6,282 nucleotides of DNA from Deltaproteobacteria bacterium (lineage in GTDB: Bacteria; Desulfobacterota; Anaeroferrophillalia; Anaeroferrophillales; Tharpellaceae). The translations under genes and the position numbers were made by a program. Where the stretch lies: NCBI GenBank assembly GCA_030595135.1, contig JAUVDU010000101.1:1-6282 (forward strand). Direction: 5' to 3'. The notes beneath the pieces are model-generated. The model searched no databases, was not told the DNA's origin, and saw only the letters and a program-made list of their open reading frames with translations. This document shows, piece after piece, positions 1 through 6,282 of the stretch (positions are counted from its first letter, which is position 1; each line of letters starts with the position of its first letter).

Positions 1-342
1 GAAAATCGCATCCTCTCAACCGGCTACAACGGTACCCCGACAGGTATTCGCCACTGCCTCGAACGAGGTTGCCTGCGCGATGAGCTCAAAATTCCTTCGG
101 GCCAGCGCCATGAACTTTGCCGCGGCCTACACGCCGAGCAAAATGCCATTATCCAGGCCGCCTATCACGGAGTTTCCATCGAATCCGGCGAGATCTACTG
201 CACCAACCAGCCCTGTATTATCTGTGCCAAGATGATTATCAATGCCGGCCTTAAAAAAATCATTATCGGCGACTCCTATCCCGATGAGCTGGCCGCCGAA
301 ATGCTTGAAGAGGCCGGTCTTAAGGTAGTCGTTCTCACTTAA
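1..342 (+). CDS. dCMP deaminase, 3' part (5' end outside window)
   Basis: Zinc-dependent cytidine/deoxycytidylate deaminase family; most likely converts dCMP to dUMP in the cytosol, feeding thymidylate synthesis. The visible 113 residues, in frame from base 1, hold a GYNGTP motif (residues 8-13), the catalytic HAE (His44, Glu46) and PCIIC (Cys72, Cys75), which supply the zinc ligands and the proton-shuttling glutamate. The extra Cys/His residues between the GYNG and HAE motifs (His18, Cys19, Cys24, Cys40) are typical of ComEB-type dCMP deaminases rather than of free-cytidine deaminases. Family members run to about 150 residues, so roughly 35-40 N-terminal residues are missing, cut by the window edge and not by mutation. 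The stop lies 22 bases before nrdR, so the two are probably cotranscribed; both act on dNTP supply. Substrate (dCMP rather than another deoxycytidine nucleotide) is inferred from family resemblance. Confidence 0.9.
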   Translation, partial: ENRILSTGYNGTPTGIRHCLERGCLRDELKIPSGQRHELCRGLHAEQNAIIQAAYHGVSIESGEIYCTNQPCIICAKMIINAGLKKIIIGDSYPDELAAEMLEEAGLKVVVLT

Positions 343-364
343 ACCCAACACACGAGACCTGAGT

Positions 365-838
365 ATGAAATGTCCTTTTTGCGGCTTTCCGGAAGACAAA
401 GTAATCGATTCCCGCATCGCTAAAGATCAGAGTGCCATTCGCCGCCGCCGGGAGTGTCTCTCCTGCAACAAACGTTTCACCACGTTTGAACGGGTTGAGA
501 TCAACCTGCCCCTGGTTATCAAACGTGATCAAAGCCGGGCTCCATACGACCGCTACAAAGTTGAAAACGGGGTTCGCAAAGCCTGCGAAAAAAGGCCTGT
601 CAGCTTAGAGCAGATCGAGGAGTTAGTTAACGACCTTGAACAGGTGTTGCGTGAAAACGGTGAAAAGGAAGTCCCGGTAGCTTTTATCGGCGAACACATC
701 ATGGCCAACTTAAAAGAGCTTGACGATGTCGCCTATATCCGTTTTGCCTCGGTTTATCGACAGTTTAAGGATATCAATGAATTTATGCAAGAACTTCAGG
801 GCCTGCTCAAGCAGAGCCCCGGAGACCCTTCACAATGA
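365..838 (+). CDS. nrdR: Transcriptional repressor NrdR
   Basis: NrdR is the nucleotide-sensing repressor of ribonucleotide reductase genes; it binds NrdR boxes when its ATP-cone is loaded with dATP/ATP. The 157-residue product is of normal length. It begins with the zinc ribbon, Cys3-x2-Cys6 and Cys31-x2-Cys34, with the basic RRRR stretch (26-29) before the second pair. An ATP-cone follows at about residues 49-139 ([25 protein letters not shown], then [11 protein letters not shown]). The ATG at 365 is chosen because the zinc ribbon starts at residue 3; a weak GAGA (354-357) lies 7 bases upstream. The gene sits between dCMP deaminase and ribD, an arrangement common in bacteria. No ribonucleotide reductase gene, and so no evident target promoter, is present in this window. 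Identification is firm. Confidence 0.97.
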   Translation: MKCPFCGFPEDKVIDSRIAKDQSAIRRRRECLSCNKRFTTFERVEINLPLVIKRDQSRAPYDRYKVENGVRKACEKRPVSLEQIEELVNDLEQVLRENGEKEVPVAFIGEHIMANLKELDDVAYIRFASVYRQFKDINEFMQELQGLLKQSPGDPSQ

Positions 839-1962
839 GTGATTTTACGATATCAGATACCGGATTCATGCAGGCGGCTTTAGACTTGGCCCGCAAAGCC
901 CTGGGACTGACAGCGCCAAATCCGATGGTTGGAGCCGTGGTTGTCGCCAATGGCGAAATCGTCGGCCGCGGTTTCCATCCCCGCGCCGGAGAACCTCACG
1001 CTGAAATTTTTGCTTTACGTGATGCCGGTGAGCGAGCCTTGAACGCCGAGCTCTATGTCACGCTCGAACCCTGCAATCACCAAGGTAAAACCCCGCCCTG
1101 TACGGAAACGATCATCCGCTCCGGGATTCGTCGGGTGGTTATCGGTACGACTGACCCCAACCCGCTGGTCGAAGGCCGGGGTGCCAAGCGCCTTTTAGAG
1201 GCCGGGATCAAGGTTGAAATTGGCTTACTGGGTTCAGAGTGCTGCCGACTCAATGAAGCCTGGAATAAATATATTACCACCGGCCTACCCTTTGTTACGC
1301 TTAAAACCGCAGCCAGCCTTGACGGCCGCATCGCTACCCGCAGCGGCCACTCACAGTGGATTACGAACGAAAAATCGCGCCACTATGTCCATCAGCTCAG
1401 AGCCGCACATGATGCTATCCTGGTTGGTATCGGCACCCTGCTTAAGGACAACCCCAAATTAACCGCACGCCTTCCCGGACTGGAACCGCGCAGCCCATAC
1501 CGGATTATTGTCGACTCCCTGCTGCGCACACCCTTAGACTCCCAGGTTTTTGGCCCCGACGGTCGAGAACGAATGCTTCTGGTCACCCATCAACACAATG
1601 AAGAGAAGTTGGCCCCTTACCGTAAACTGGTCAAAGAAATCCTGATACTGCCGACCAACGATCTGGGCCAGATTGATCTTTTAGAGTTAATGAAAACTCT
1701 CGCCGCCAGAAGCATAACGTCACTGCTGATTGAAGGCGGCTCCGAGATCAACGGCTCAGCTCTGGACAATCGGATTATCGATAAAGTCTGTTTTTTCTAC
1801 GCTCCGATCCTGGTTGGCGGCCGTGGCAGTCTCGGCATGATCAGTGGTCAGGGAGCGGAAACCATTGATCAGGCATTAGCGATCAAAGATATAACCATCC
1901 GCCATTTTGATGATGATCTATGTATCGAAGGATATCTGGATTATAAAGGGATAAAATACTGA
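835..1962 (+). CDS. ribD: Bifunctional riboflavin biosynthesis protein RibD
   Basis: Carries out two consecutive cytosolic steps of riboflavin synthesis: deamination of the 2,5-diaminopyrimidine intermediate, then NADPH-dependent reduction of the ribosyl side chain. The 375 residues match the full two-domain form. The N-terminal deaminase (about 10-145) has [11 protein letters not shown] (27-37), HAE (His55, Glu57) and [11 protein letters not shown] (Cys80, Cys89) as zinc site. The C-terminal reductase (about 150-370) begins with the [15 protein letters not shown] signature (153-167), then [20 protein letters not shown] and the [11 protein letters not shown] loop. The ATG overlaps the nrdR stop as ATGA, with GGAG (821-824) 10 bases upstream. 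Unlike in many relatives, the next gene is not ribE/ribBA/ribH but lpxK, so the rest of the riboflavin pathway must be encoded elsewhere. Both catalytic signatures are intact. Confidence 0.97.
   Translation: MSDFTISDTGFMQAALDLARKALGLTAPNPMVGAVVVANGEIVGRGFHPRAGEPHAEIFALRDAGERALNAELYVTLEPCNHQGKTPPCTETIIRSGIRRVVIGTTDPNPLVEGRGAKRLLEAGIKVEIGLLGSECCRLNEAWNKYITTGLPFVTLKTAASLDGRIATRSGHSQWITNEKSRHYVHQLRAAHDAILVGIGTLLKDNPKLTARLPGLEPRSPYRIIVDSLLRTPLDSQVFGPDGRERMLLVTHQHNEEKLAPYRKLVKEILILPTNDLGQIDLLELMKTLAARSITSLLIEGGSEINGSALDNRIIDKVCFFYAPILVGGRGSLGMISGQGAETIDQALAIKDITIRHFDDDLCIEGYLDYKGIKY
1945..1950 (+). promoter_or_regulatory. Ribosome binding site supporting a CTG start of lpxK
   Basis: AAAGGG lies 8 bases before the CTG at 1959 and inside the 3' end of ribD. 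No purine-rich site precedes the first in-frame ATG at 2013, whose upstream bases are pyrimidine-rich (TGCTTTT). This placement favours initiation at the CTG. It is a sequence match only. Confidence 0.5.
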
Positions 1963-3047
1963 ATTACACAACCAACCTACTCACTGGCCCGGCTTGGCTT
2001 TATGGTGCTTTTATGACTGGCCGTAATGCACTCTACGACCTCATTCCTGCTTTAAGCCAGTCGGTCGATATCCCGGTTATCTGTGTCGGCAATCTGACTA
2101 CCGGAGGTACCGGGAAGACCCCGATGGTCGCTTATTTAGCCGACTATTTCCATAAACAGGGCCTGAAGGTTGCCATCCTTTCACGCGGCTATGGCCGCAA
2201 AGACAAACAGAACCCCAAACTCATCACAAAAAATTCCACTATCGACAAACTGGCGGCGGCAGCACTCGGCGATGAGGTTTTAATGCTCCACCAGCAAATA
2301 CCCGAAGCTGCTTTGGTTCTCGATGGTGACCGGATTCGCGGAGCTAAAGTTGCAATTAAACATCTGGCTCCCGATTTGGCTCTCATGGATGATGGATTCC
2401 AACATCGTCGCCTGCGCCGCAATTTCAACCTGCTGATAATCGACAGCCAGCGGCTCTTCGGCAACCGCCACCTGCTCCCGGCCGGATCTTTACGCGAACC
2501 ATTAAAGGCGCTCCAGCGGGCTGATGCCGTTGTTCTTAACAAATTTGACCAGCGCCATCCTCACTTTTACGGTGAAGCGGCGGAAATTTTAAACTACATC
2601 TCCCCGCAAAAGGTCTTTTGCTCAAGCTACCACTTTCGCAGATTCACGGCGGCCGACGGCAGTGCTTCACTCAGTTTAAGTGAGCTTAAGAATTTAGGGC
2701 CGCTCTGCGCCTGCTCAGGACTCGCCAATAACGACTATTTTTTTGCCCAGCTGCGAAGCCTCGGCTTGCAACTTGAGGAGACCGCTTCGTTTAAAGACCA
2801 TTATAACTATCGCGACGCTGATCTCAGACAGCTGATTCGCATGAGTGGATCCCGGCCGCTGATCACCACCGCCAAGGATGCGGTTAAACTCAAAGCTCTC
2901 GCTGAAAAAAAAGGGCCGACGCTCCTTAAACAACTCAAGATTGCCGAGATCGGTTTAAAAATCGACCATGAAGGCGCCTTTTTAAAACTCTTTAAACCCT
3001 TTCTCCGGCCCCAAAACCAACTCGCCATTAAGCCCGCACGCCCATGA
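1959..3047 (+). CDS. lpxK: Tetraacyldisaccharide 4'-kinase LpxK (probable CTG start)
   Basis: Phosphorylates the 4' position of the tetraacyl-disaccharide-1-phosphate to make lipid IVA, at the cytoplasmic face of the inner membrane. Signatures are clear: VGNLTTGGTGKTP with the Walker A GGTGKT (49-54 from the start used here), LSRGYGRK, GDEVLML, the DDGFQHRRLRR block (144-154), LPAGSLREPL, and late TTAKDAVKL. The first in-frame ATG is at 2013 (344 residues), but the frame stays open upstream to a stop at 1944, and its translation from 1959 gives NLLTGPAWLYGAF, matching the conserved N-terminal LL-P-WLYG region of LpxK. No ATG, GTG or TTG lies in that stretch. The CTG at 1959 overlaps the ribD stop as CTGA and has AAAGGG 8 bases upstream, so I use it (362 residues). 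The function is firm; the start is an inference, and 2013 is the conventional alternative. Confidence 0.93.
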   Translation: MNYTTNLLTGPAWLYGAFMTGRNALYDLIPALSQSVDIPVICVGNLTTGGTGKTPMVAYLADYFHKQGLKVAILSRGYGRKDKQNPKLITKNSTIDKLAAAALGDEVLMLHQQIPEAALVLDGDRIRGAKVAIKHLAPDLALMDDGFQHRRLRRNFNLLIIDSQRLFGNRHLLPAGSLREPLKALQRADAVVLNKFDQRHPHFYGEAAEILNYISPQKVFCSSYHFRRFTAADGSASLSLSELKNLGPLCACSGLANNDYFFAQLRSLGLQLEETASFKDHYNYRDADLRQLIRMSGSRPLITTAKDAVKLKALAEKKGPTLLKQLKIAEIGLKIDHEGAFLKLFKPFLRPQNQLAIKPARP

Positions 3048-3646
3048 GTAAATTTCCCGAACCCAATATCAATAGCCAACCCCGAATGGCGGTTTTTCTT
3101 GATCGAGACGGCACCATTATCAAAGAGGTCAACTACTTAAGCCGACTTCAAGATGTTGAACTTCTGCCCGGGGCGGCGGCAGCCATCGCTAAACTTAACC
3201 AACTCCGGATACCGGTCATATTGGTTTCCAATCAATCCGGGATTGCCCGAGGCAAATTCAGCGAAAATTTCGTTAAAAAGACCCACGACTATCTCCAGGA
3301 GATCCTGGCCCGTGAAGGAGCCCATCTCGATGATTTTTTCTTTTGCCCGCATCATCCGGAAGCCGGAATAGAGCCCTACAGAAAAGTCTGCAACTGTCGC
3401 AAACCGGCCCCCGGCCTCCTCCATGAAGCCGCAGCCCGGCACCATCTTGATCTGACTGAATCATATGTCATTGGGGATAAACTGATTGATGTCGAATTGG
3501 CCCTACGAGTGAGGGGTAAGGGGATTCTGGTAGAAACCGGACATGGCAAAAATGAAAAAGATAAACTCGGCAGATGCAAAATCATCCCAAACTTTATCGC
3601 CGACGATCTTGACAGCGCCGTAAACTGGATATTAGGAAAATTATGA
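3044..3646 (+). CDS. gmhB: D-glycero-beta-D-manno-heptose 1,7-bisphosphate 7-phosphatase GmhB
   Basis: HAD-superfamily phosphatase that removes the 7-phosphate from heptose 1,7-bisphosphate on the way to ADP-heptose for LPS inner core. Seen in the 200-residue product: HAD motif I DRDGT (nucleophile Asp20, acid/base Asp22), motif II VSNQSG (61-66) followed by IARG, the zinc loop CPHHP...CNC (Cys101, His103, Cys116, Cys118) that marks the GmhB/HisB-N branch, the CRKPAPG motif III lysine (Lys120), and motif IV VIGDKLIDVE (Asp145, Asp149). Length fits GmhB. The ATG at 3044 overlaps the lpxK stop as ATGA; an internal ATG at 3086 just before the HAD core is possible, but the overlap pattern favours 3044. 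No good Shine-Dalgarno precedes it, so translation probably depends on coupling to lpxK. The LPS neighbours support a heptose role over histidinol phosphatase; the anomer preference is inferred. Confidence 0.92.
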   Translation: MSKFPEPNINSQPRMAVFLDRDGTIIKEVNYLSRLQDVELLPGAAAAIAKLNQLRIPVILVSNQSGIARGKFSENFVKKTHDYLQEILAREGAHLDDFFFCPHHPEAGIEPYRKVCNCRKPAPGLLHEAAARHHLDLTESYVIGDKLIDVELALRVRGKGILVETGHGKNEKDKLGRCKIIPNFIADDLDSAVNWILGKL

Positions 3647-4557
3647 GTTTACTGAAAATCCCCACTGACTGGAGTGACCACGGAACCATTTGCGGCTTTA
3701 AGGCTGCGGATGCCCTCTTTAACCTGCTGCCAGCGGCTGACGCCTATAAGCTGGGCCATCAACTTGCCCGTTTATGGCTGACTTTTGATCGCGGTCATCG
3801 ACGCATTATCGAAAAAAACCTTGATCTCGCTTTGAAGATCAAACCTGACAGCCCTCAGGCACAACAGCTGCAAGCCGAGATCACCAAACATTTAGGTTAT
3901 AATCTTTGTGAATTTTTCCTCCTGCAAAACCCGGCCTGCCGCCGCCTGCTGAAGGAAAATTTACAGATCACCGGACTTGAACACCTGCTCAAAGCCCAAA
4001 ACGAAGGCTCGGGTGCAATTATTGTCTCAGCCCATTTCGGTAACTGGGAAGTAGCTGGTTTTCTCTCGACCTTTATGAAAAGCCCAATCTCTACGGTGGC
4101 CAAACCGATCAAGGGAAAACCCCGCCTCTATGCCGCTATCGAAAAAACCCGCAAAGAGGTCGGTTTCATTCCTGTAGATAAAAGCGGCAGCGCCGGAACT
4201 CTGGTAAGAAACCTGAAAAAGGGCGGCGTCATCGCCCTGCTCGTCGACCAACGGGTGCGCCGCCGTTTAAGAATTTGGTCACCTTTTTTCGGCCATCAAG
4301 TTCCGACCATCCCCGCCCCAGCGGTTCTCGCCCGAATCAGCGGCAGTCCCATAATCCCGGCCTTCACCACCCGCATCCGCCCCCTGCACCATCAAATAAT
4401 CATCGAAAAACCAATCTTTGTCCCGCGTACCGGCAACAGCCGTGAAATCGTCGCCGATTACACCCAGAAAATAAACCGGCTCATCGAAAAACATATCCGC
4501 GCCTGCCCGGCCCAGTGGTTTTGGCCCCACGACCGCTGGCAAAAAACCCAAACTTGA
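3643..4557 (+). CDS. lpxL: Lipid A biosynthesis acyltransferase, LpxL/HtrB type
   Basis: Member of the LpxL/LpxM/LpxP (HtrB/MsbB) family, which transfers secondary acyl chains onto lipid A precursors at the inner membrane. The 304-residue length is typical. The catalytic HX4E motif appears as SAHFGNWE (His131, Glu136), followed by the family blocks STVAKPIKGKPRLYAAIEKTR, VIALLVDQRV, FFGHQVPTIPAPAVLARISGSPIIPAF, and a C-terminal PAQWFWPHDRW close to the family's P-W-H-RW ending. The N-terminus (about 14-48) is only moderately hydrophobic, so a transmembrane anchor is not obvious. The start overlaps the gmhB stop as ATGA, with AGGA (3634-3637) 5 bases upstream. It is the last gene of the plus-strand run. 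Which secondary position and which acyl length it uses cannot be told from the sequence; the symbol marks the family rather than proven LpxL specificity. Confidence 0.88.
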   Translation: MSLLKIPTDWSDHGTICGFKAADALFNLLPAADAYKLGHQLARLWLTFDRGHRRIIEKNLDLALKIKPDSPQAQQLQAEITKHLGYNLCEFFLLQNPACRRLLKENLQITGLEHLLKAQNEGSGAIIVSAHFGNWEVAGFLSTFMKSPISTVAKPIKGKPRLYAAIEKTRKEVGFIPVDKSGSAGTLVRNLKKGGVIALLVDQRVRRRLRIWSPFFGHQVPTIPAPAVLARISGSPIIPAFTTRIRPLHHQIIIEKPIFVPRTGNSREIVADYTQKINRLIEKHIRACPAQWFWPHDRWQKTQT

Positions 4558-4567
4558 GACCACGCCA
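4558..4567. other. 10-base gap between convergent operons
   Basis: The plus-strand acyltransferase stop (4555-4557) and the minus-strand kdkA stop (4568-4570) face each other with 10 bases between. Neither side shows a strong GC stem followed by a T run within about 60 bases, so transcripts from each operon probably run into the other gene's 3' end, or stop by a factor-dependent route. This is seen by eye only. Confidence 0.6.
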
Positions 4568-5437
4568 TTAACTCCGATTGAGCCACCAGCCGGGACGGTA
4601 GAAACAGTGGCGCCAGAGCAAGCCGAAACCAAGTTGACGAAATAATTTATCATACTTTTTTGGATCAGGCTCATAGGCGATCAGGAATGCGGCACGATCA
4701 CTATCCGTCAATTTGCCTCCCCGATCCCAAATTTTTTTAACTGAGCGTATAAAACGGTAAAGATTGGCCCGCCGACGGCTACCGGAAAGAGGCGCTTTCT
4801 CTTGTTTGGCCTTATCGAAATCTATAAAACAGACCTTTCCTTGAGGTTCAACCAAGATATTTTTGACATGGAGATCGGTATAAAAAATTCCATATTCATG
4901 CAATTTCCGCAGACCGGCCCCAATATCAAAGGCAACTTGTAAACGACTTGCGGCCCCGGCTGTTTCCATGAATTCCGCCAAGCCGACACACTCTTGCAGG
5001 CGGCGGGTCACATAGTAGCCATTGACAAAAACACTCTTTGGCCCTTGCTTTACAACAATAACCCCGAGTGCTTGAGGAACTGAAATGGCCAACCTTTGAA
5101 CCTGGGTATGGAGCTTAAGTTCGGAAAGAAAACGGCGCGGGGAGAAAAATCTCGCGCCACTCAAAAAACGCAAAAGACCGCCATGGCGATATTGACGAAC
5201 AACAATAGGATAGGGCAGTTTGCCACTGGACAGAAAAAAAATCGCCCCGCGCCCCATGCCCGCTGCCGACTCATCAAGACCATGCCCGGCCAACACATCT
5301 GCAACAACTTCCGGCCAGGGGAATAAACCATCTACTGAAAAGTTCTTGGGAGTTTGGGGGGTATAGATAAAGCAGGATTGATCGTCTACGTTTAAGCTGG
5401 AAACCAAACTAAGACCTTCCGGCAAGGTTTCACTCAT
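4568..5437 (-). CDS. kdkA: KdkA-like 3-deoxy-D-manno-octulosonic acid kinase
   Basis: Protein-kinase-fold enzyme of the Kdo/WaaP family, predicted to phosphorylate Kdo of the LPS inner core on the cytoplasmic side. Seen in the 289-residue product (ATG at 5437): GRGAIFFL (62-69) and VVRQYRHGGLLR (79-90), corresponding to the KdkA nucleotide-loop and RHYRRGG region; FLSELKLH with Glu106 as the likely helix-C glutamate; catalytic loop YTDLHVKNILV (Asp188, Asn193); and metal-binding IDFDKAK (Asp206, Asp208). The DLHVKN/IDFD pattern is closer to KdkA (DLNAHN/IDFD) than to WaaP. A GTG at 5440 could add one residue. The start overlaps the stop of the upstream DHH gene by 8 bases, so coupling is likely. 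It converges on the acyltransferase gene with 10 bases between. Small-molecule kinases of this fold vary in substrate, but the LPS neighbourhood supports Kdo. Confidence 0.82.
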   Translation of the reverse strand: MSETLPEGLSLVSSLNVDDQSCFIYTPQTPKNFSVDGLFPWPEVVADVLAGHGLDESAAGMGRGAIFFLSSGKLPYPIVVRQYRHGGLLRFLSGARFFSPRRFLSELKLHTQVQRLAISVPQALGVIVVKQGPKSVFVNGYYVTRRLQECVGLAEFMETAGAASRLQVAFDIGAGLRKLHEYGIFYTDLHVKNILVEPQGKVCFIDFDKAKQEKAPLSGSRRRANLYRFIRSVKKIWDRGGKLTDSDRAAFLIAYEPDPKKYDKLFRQLGFGLLWRHCFYRPGWWLNRS

Positions 5438-6282
5438 CACCCTGCGCCCAGGGATCTTTGAGTTCGGCCGAAACTAACGGTTTGATCGTTTTGACATTCT
5501 CAACCCCGGTCACCTGACGCAAAAAATCGATAATCAAACCCTGATCGAGTTCGGCAATTTCCGAACGGCTCCGACCCTGGCAATCGAGTTGACCTCCGGC
5601 CACCTGATTATGACCACCGGCGGTACCACCAAGTTTTTCAAGCAGTTCACGCACCACTTTTCCAGCATGAGCCCGATGATTACCGGCACGTAACGATATA
5701 ATCAGTTTATCATCGTAGAAAGCGGTCACAATCGACCAGCTCATACGCTCATGGAGAAGTAGAAAATCAGCGACCTCGGCGACCACATCGGGATTTTCTA
5801 CCGGCCCTAATCGGGAACCAATCACCTGGCGATAGACAAAAGCGTTATCAACGGCTTCGCGAATATAGATAAAGTGCTCTCGCGGCCGACGGCTGAACTC
5901 AATCTGAGAGAGCCGTCGCATATTCACCAAAGGCACCAGATCATTATAGATTCGTCGATCTCGGGGACTGGCCTCACGCCCTAAATGCTGAGTTTCGGAA
6001 GTGATACCATAAACCAGAGCCGTCGCCAGAGAGCTTGTAATCGAAACCCCCAAACACTGCAGATATTCGGTAACAATGGTCGTACAAGAGCCGTAACCGG
6101 TACGAATGTCAACAAATGGAGTCTTTCGCAAAACCGCTCGAGTGGCCCCTTTCTGAGGGTGATGGTCGATAACTATGGCCGGAATTTTATCATCCGGCAA
6201 AACATTATTCCCGGCCCGGGGCTGAGTATCAACCAGGGCATAAGCAACATTATCGCGCCCCCGCACCCGGCTGAAAGGCACC
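5430..6282 (-). CDS. DHH/DHHA1-family phosphoesterase, 5' end outside window
   Basis: Belongs to the DHH-DHHA1 superfamily (RecJ/NrnA-like), manganese-dependent hydrolases that cleave short oligonucleotides, pAp or cyclic dinucleotides. The visible 283 residues contain VDTQP (motif II, Asp18 of the visible part), IDHHP (39-42), GYGSCTTIVTEYL (62-74), YGITSETQ (91-98, the motif IV position) and a C-terminal DHHA1 block GGHNQVAGG (about 222-230). The N-terminal HxDxDG motif is absent. The frame is open to the edge and the first visible codon is a GTG by chance, so the true start lies beyond position 6282 and the protein is truncated only by the window. Oligoribonuclease/pAp phosphatase or c-di-AMP phosphodiesterase are both possible; I cannot choose. 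It is followed by kdkA, with an 8-base overlap. Confidence 0.87.
   Translation of the reverse strand, partial: VPFSRVRGRDNVAYALVDTQPRAGNNVLPDDKIPAIVIDHHPQKGATRAVLRKTPFVDIRTGYGSCTTIVTEYLQCLGVSITSSLATALVYGITSETQHLGREASPRDRRIYNDLVPLVNMRRLSQIEFSRRPREHFIYIREAVDNAFVYRQVIGSRLGPVENPDVVAEVADFLLLHERMSWSIVTAFYDDKLIISLRAGNHRAHAGKVVRELLEKLGGTAGGHNQVAGGQLDCQGRSRSEIAELDQGLIIDFLRQVTGVENVKTIKPLVSAELKDPWAQGDE

Noticed and set aside
343..364. Possible promoter or NrdR box before nrdR
   Set aside because: Only 22 bases separate the deaminase stop from nrdR, with no -10/-35 pair and no NrdR-box-like repeat. Cotranscription is simpler.
2189..2542. 117-codon minus-strand open frame inside lpxK
   Set aside because: Arg/Ser-rich translation typical of an antisense shadow, opposite the conserved DDGFQHR block of LpxK.
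3086..3088. Alternative ATG start of gmhB just before the HAD core
   Set aside because: It would leave a 40-base gap in a run where all neighbours overlap by 4 bases. The ATGA at 3044 fits the pattern better, though the short N-terminal extension is not conserved sequence I recognise.
4515..4530. GTGG...CCAC stem as a terminator for the plus-strand operon
   Set aside because: Only 4 base pairs, lies inside the acyltransferase coding sequence (conserved C-terminal region) and is not followed by a T run.
4582..4611. GCCAC...GTGGC inverted repeat downstream of the acyltransferase
   Set aside because: A 5-base stem with a 20-base loop and no T run; it lies within kdkA coding sequence and is likely chance.
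4279..4674. 131-codon minus-strand open frame across the acyltransferase 3' end and the kdkA end
   Set aside because: It is antisense to the clear catalytic-family coding of the acyltransferase and overlaps kdkA in another frame. The translation shows no recognisable domain.
5096..5326. 76-codon plus-strand open frame opposite kdkA
   Set aside because: Lies fully antisense to the conserved N-lobe of the kinase, with a Lys/Arg/Thr-rich composition and no plausible ribosome binding site or domain.

Overview
The window looks like chromosomal DNA of a Gram-negative, lipopolysaccharide-making bacterium with densely packed genes and fairly balanced base composition. The order dCMP deaminase - nrdR - ribD resembles what I recall from deltaproteobacterial / Desulfobacterota genomes. 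LPS genes (lpxK, gmhB, an LpxL-type acyltransferase, a Kdo kinase) confirm an outer membrane. The phylum is an inference from gene order and family resemblance; no marker gene here settles it.

The plus strand, positions 1-4557, carries one tight run of six genes: the 3' part of a dCMP deaminase, nrdR, ribD, lpxK, gmhB and an lpxL/htrB-type acyltransferase. From nrdR on, each gene starts inside the stop codon of the one before it. Three junctions are ATGA. The fourth (ribD-lpxK) is best read as CTGA, which gives LpxK a non-standard CTG start and restores its conserved N-terminus. The run therefore looks like one translationally coupled operon that moves from nucleotide metabolism (dCMP deamination, control of ribonucleotide reductase) through riboflavin synthesis to lipid A and core-heptose synthesis.

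The minus strand, positions 6282-4568, carries a second pair facing the first operon: a DHH-family phosphoesterase whose 5' end lies beyond the window, then a KdkA-type Kdo kinase overlapping its stop codon. The two operons converge with only 10 bases between their stop codons, and I see no convincing terminator there.

Together lpxK (lipid A 4'-kinase), the acyltransferase (late lipid A acylation), gmhB (ADP-heptose precursor) and kdkA (Kdo phosphorylation) cover steps of lipid A and inner-core assembly. I found no RNA gene, mobile element, CRISPR array or repeat, and no gene-free stretch over 25 bases. The window is mostly ordinary core metabolism. The points worth checking are the CTG start of lpxK, an Asp-to-Glu change in a predicted metal-ligand motif of the DHH protein, and the unusual ribD-LPS operon.
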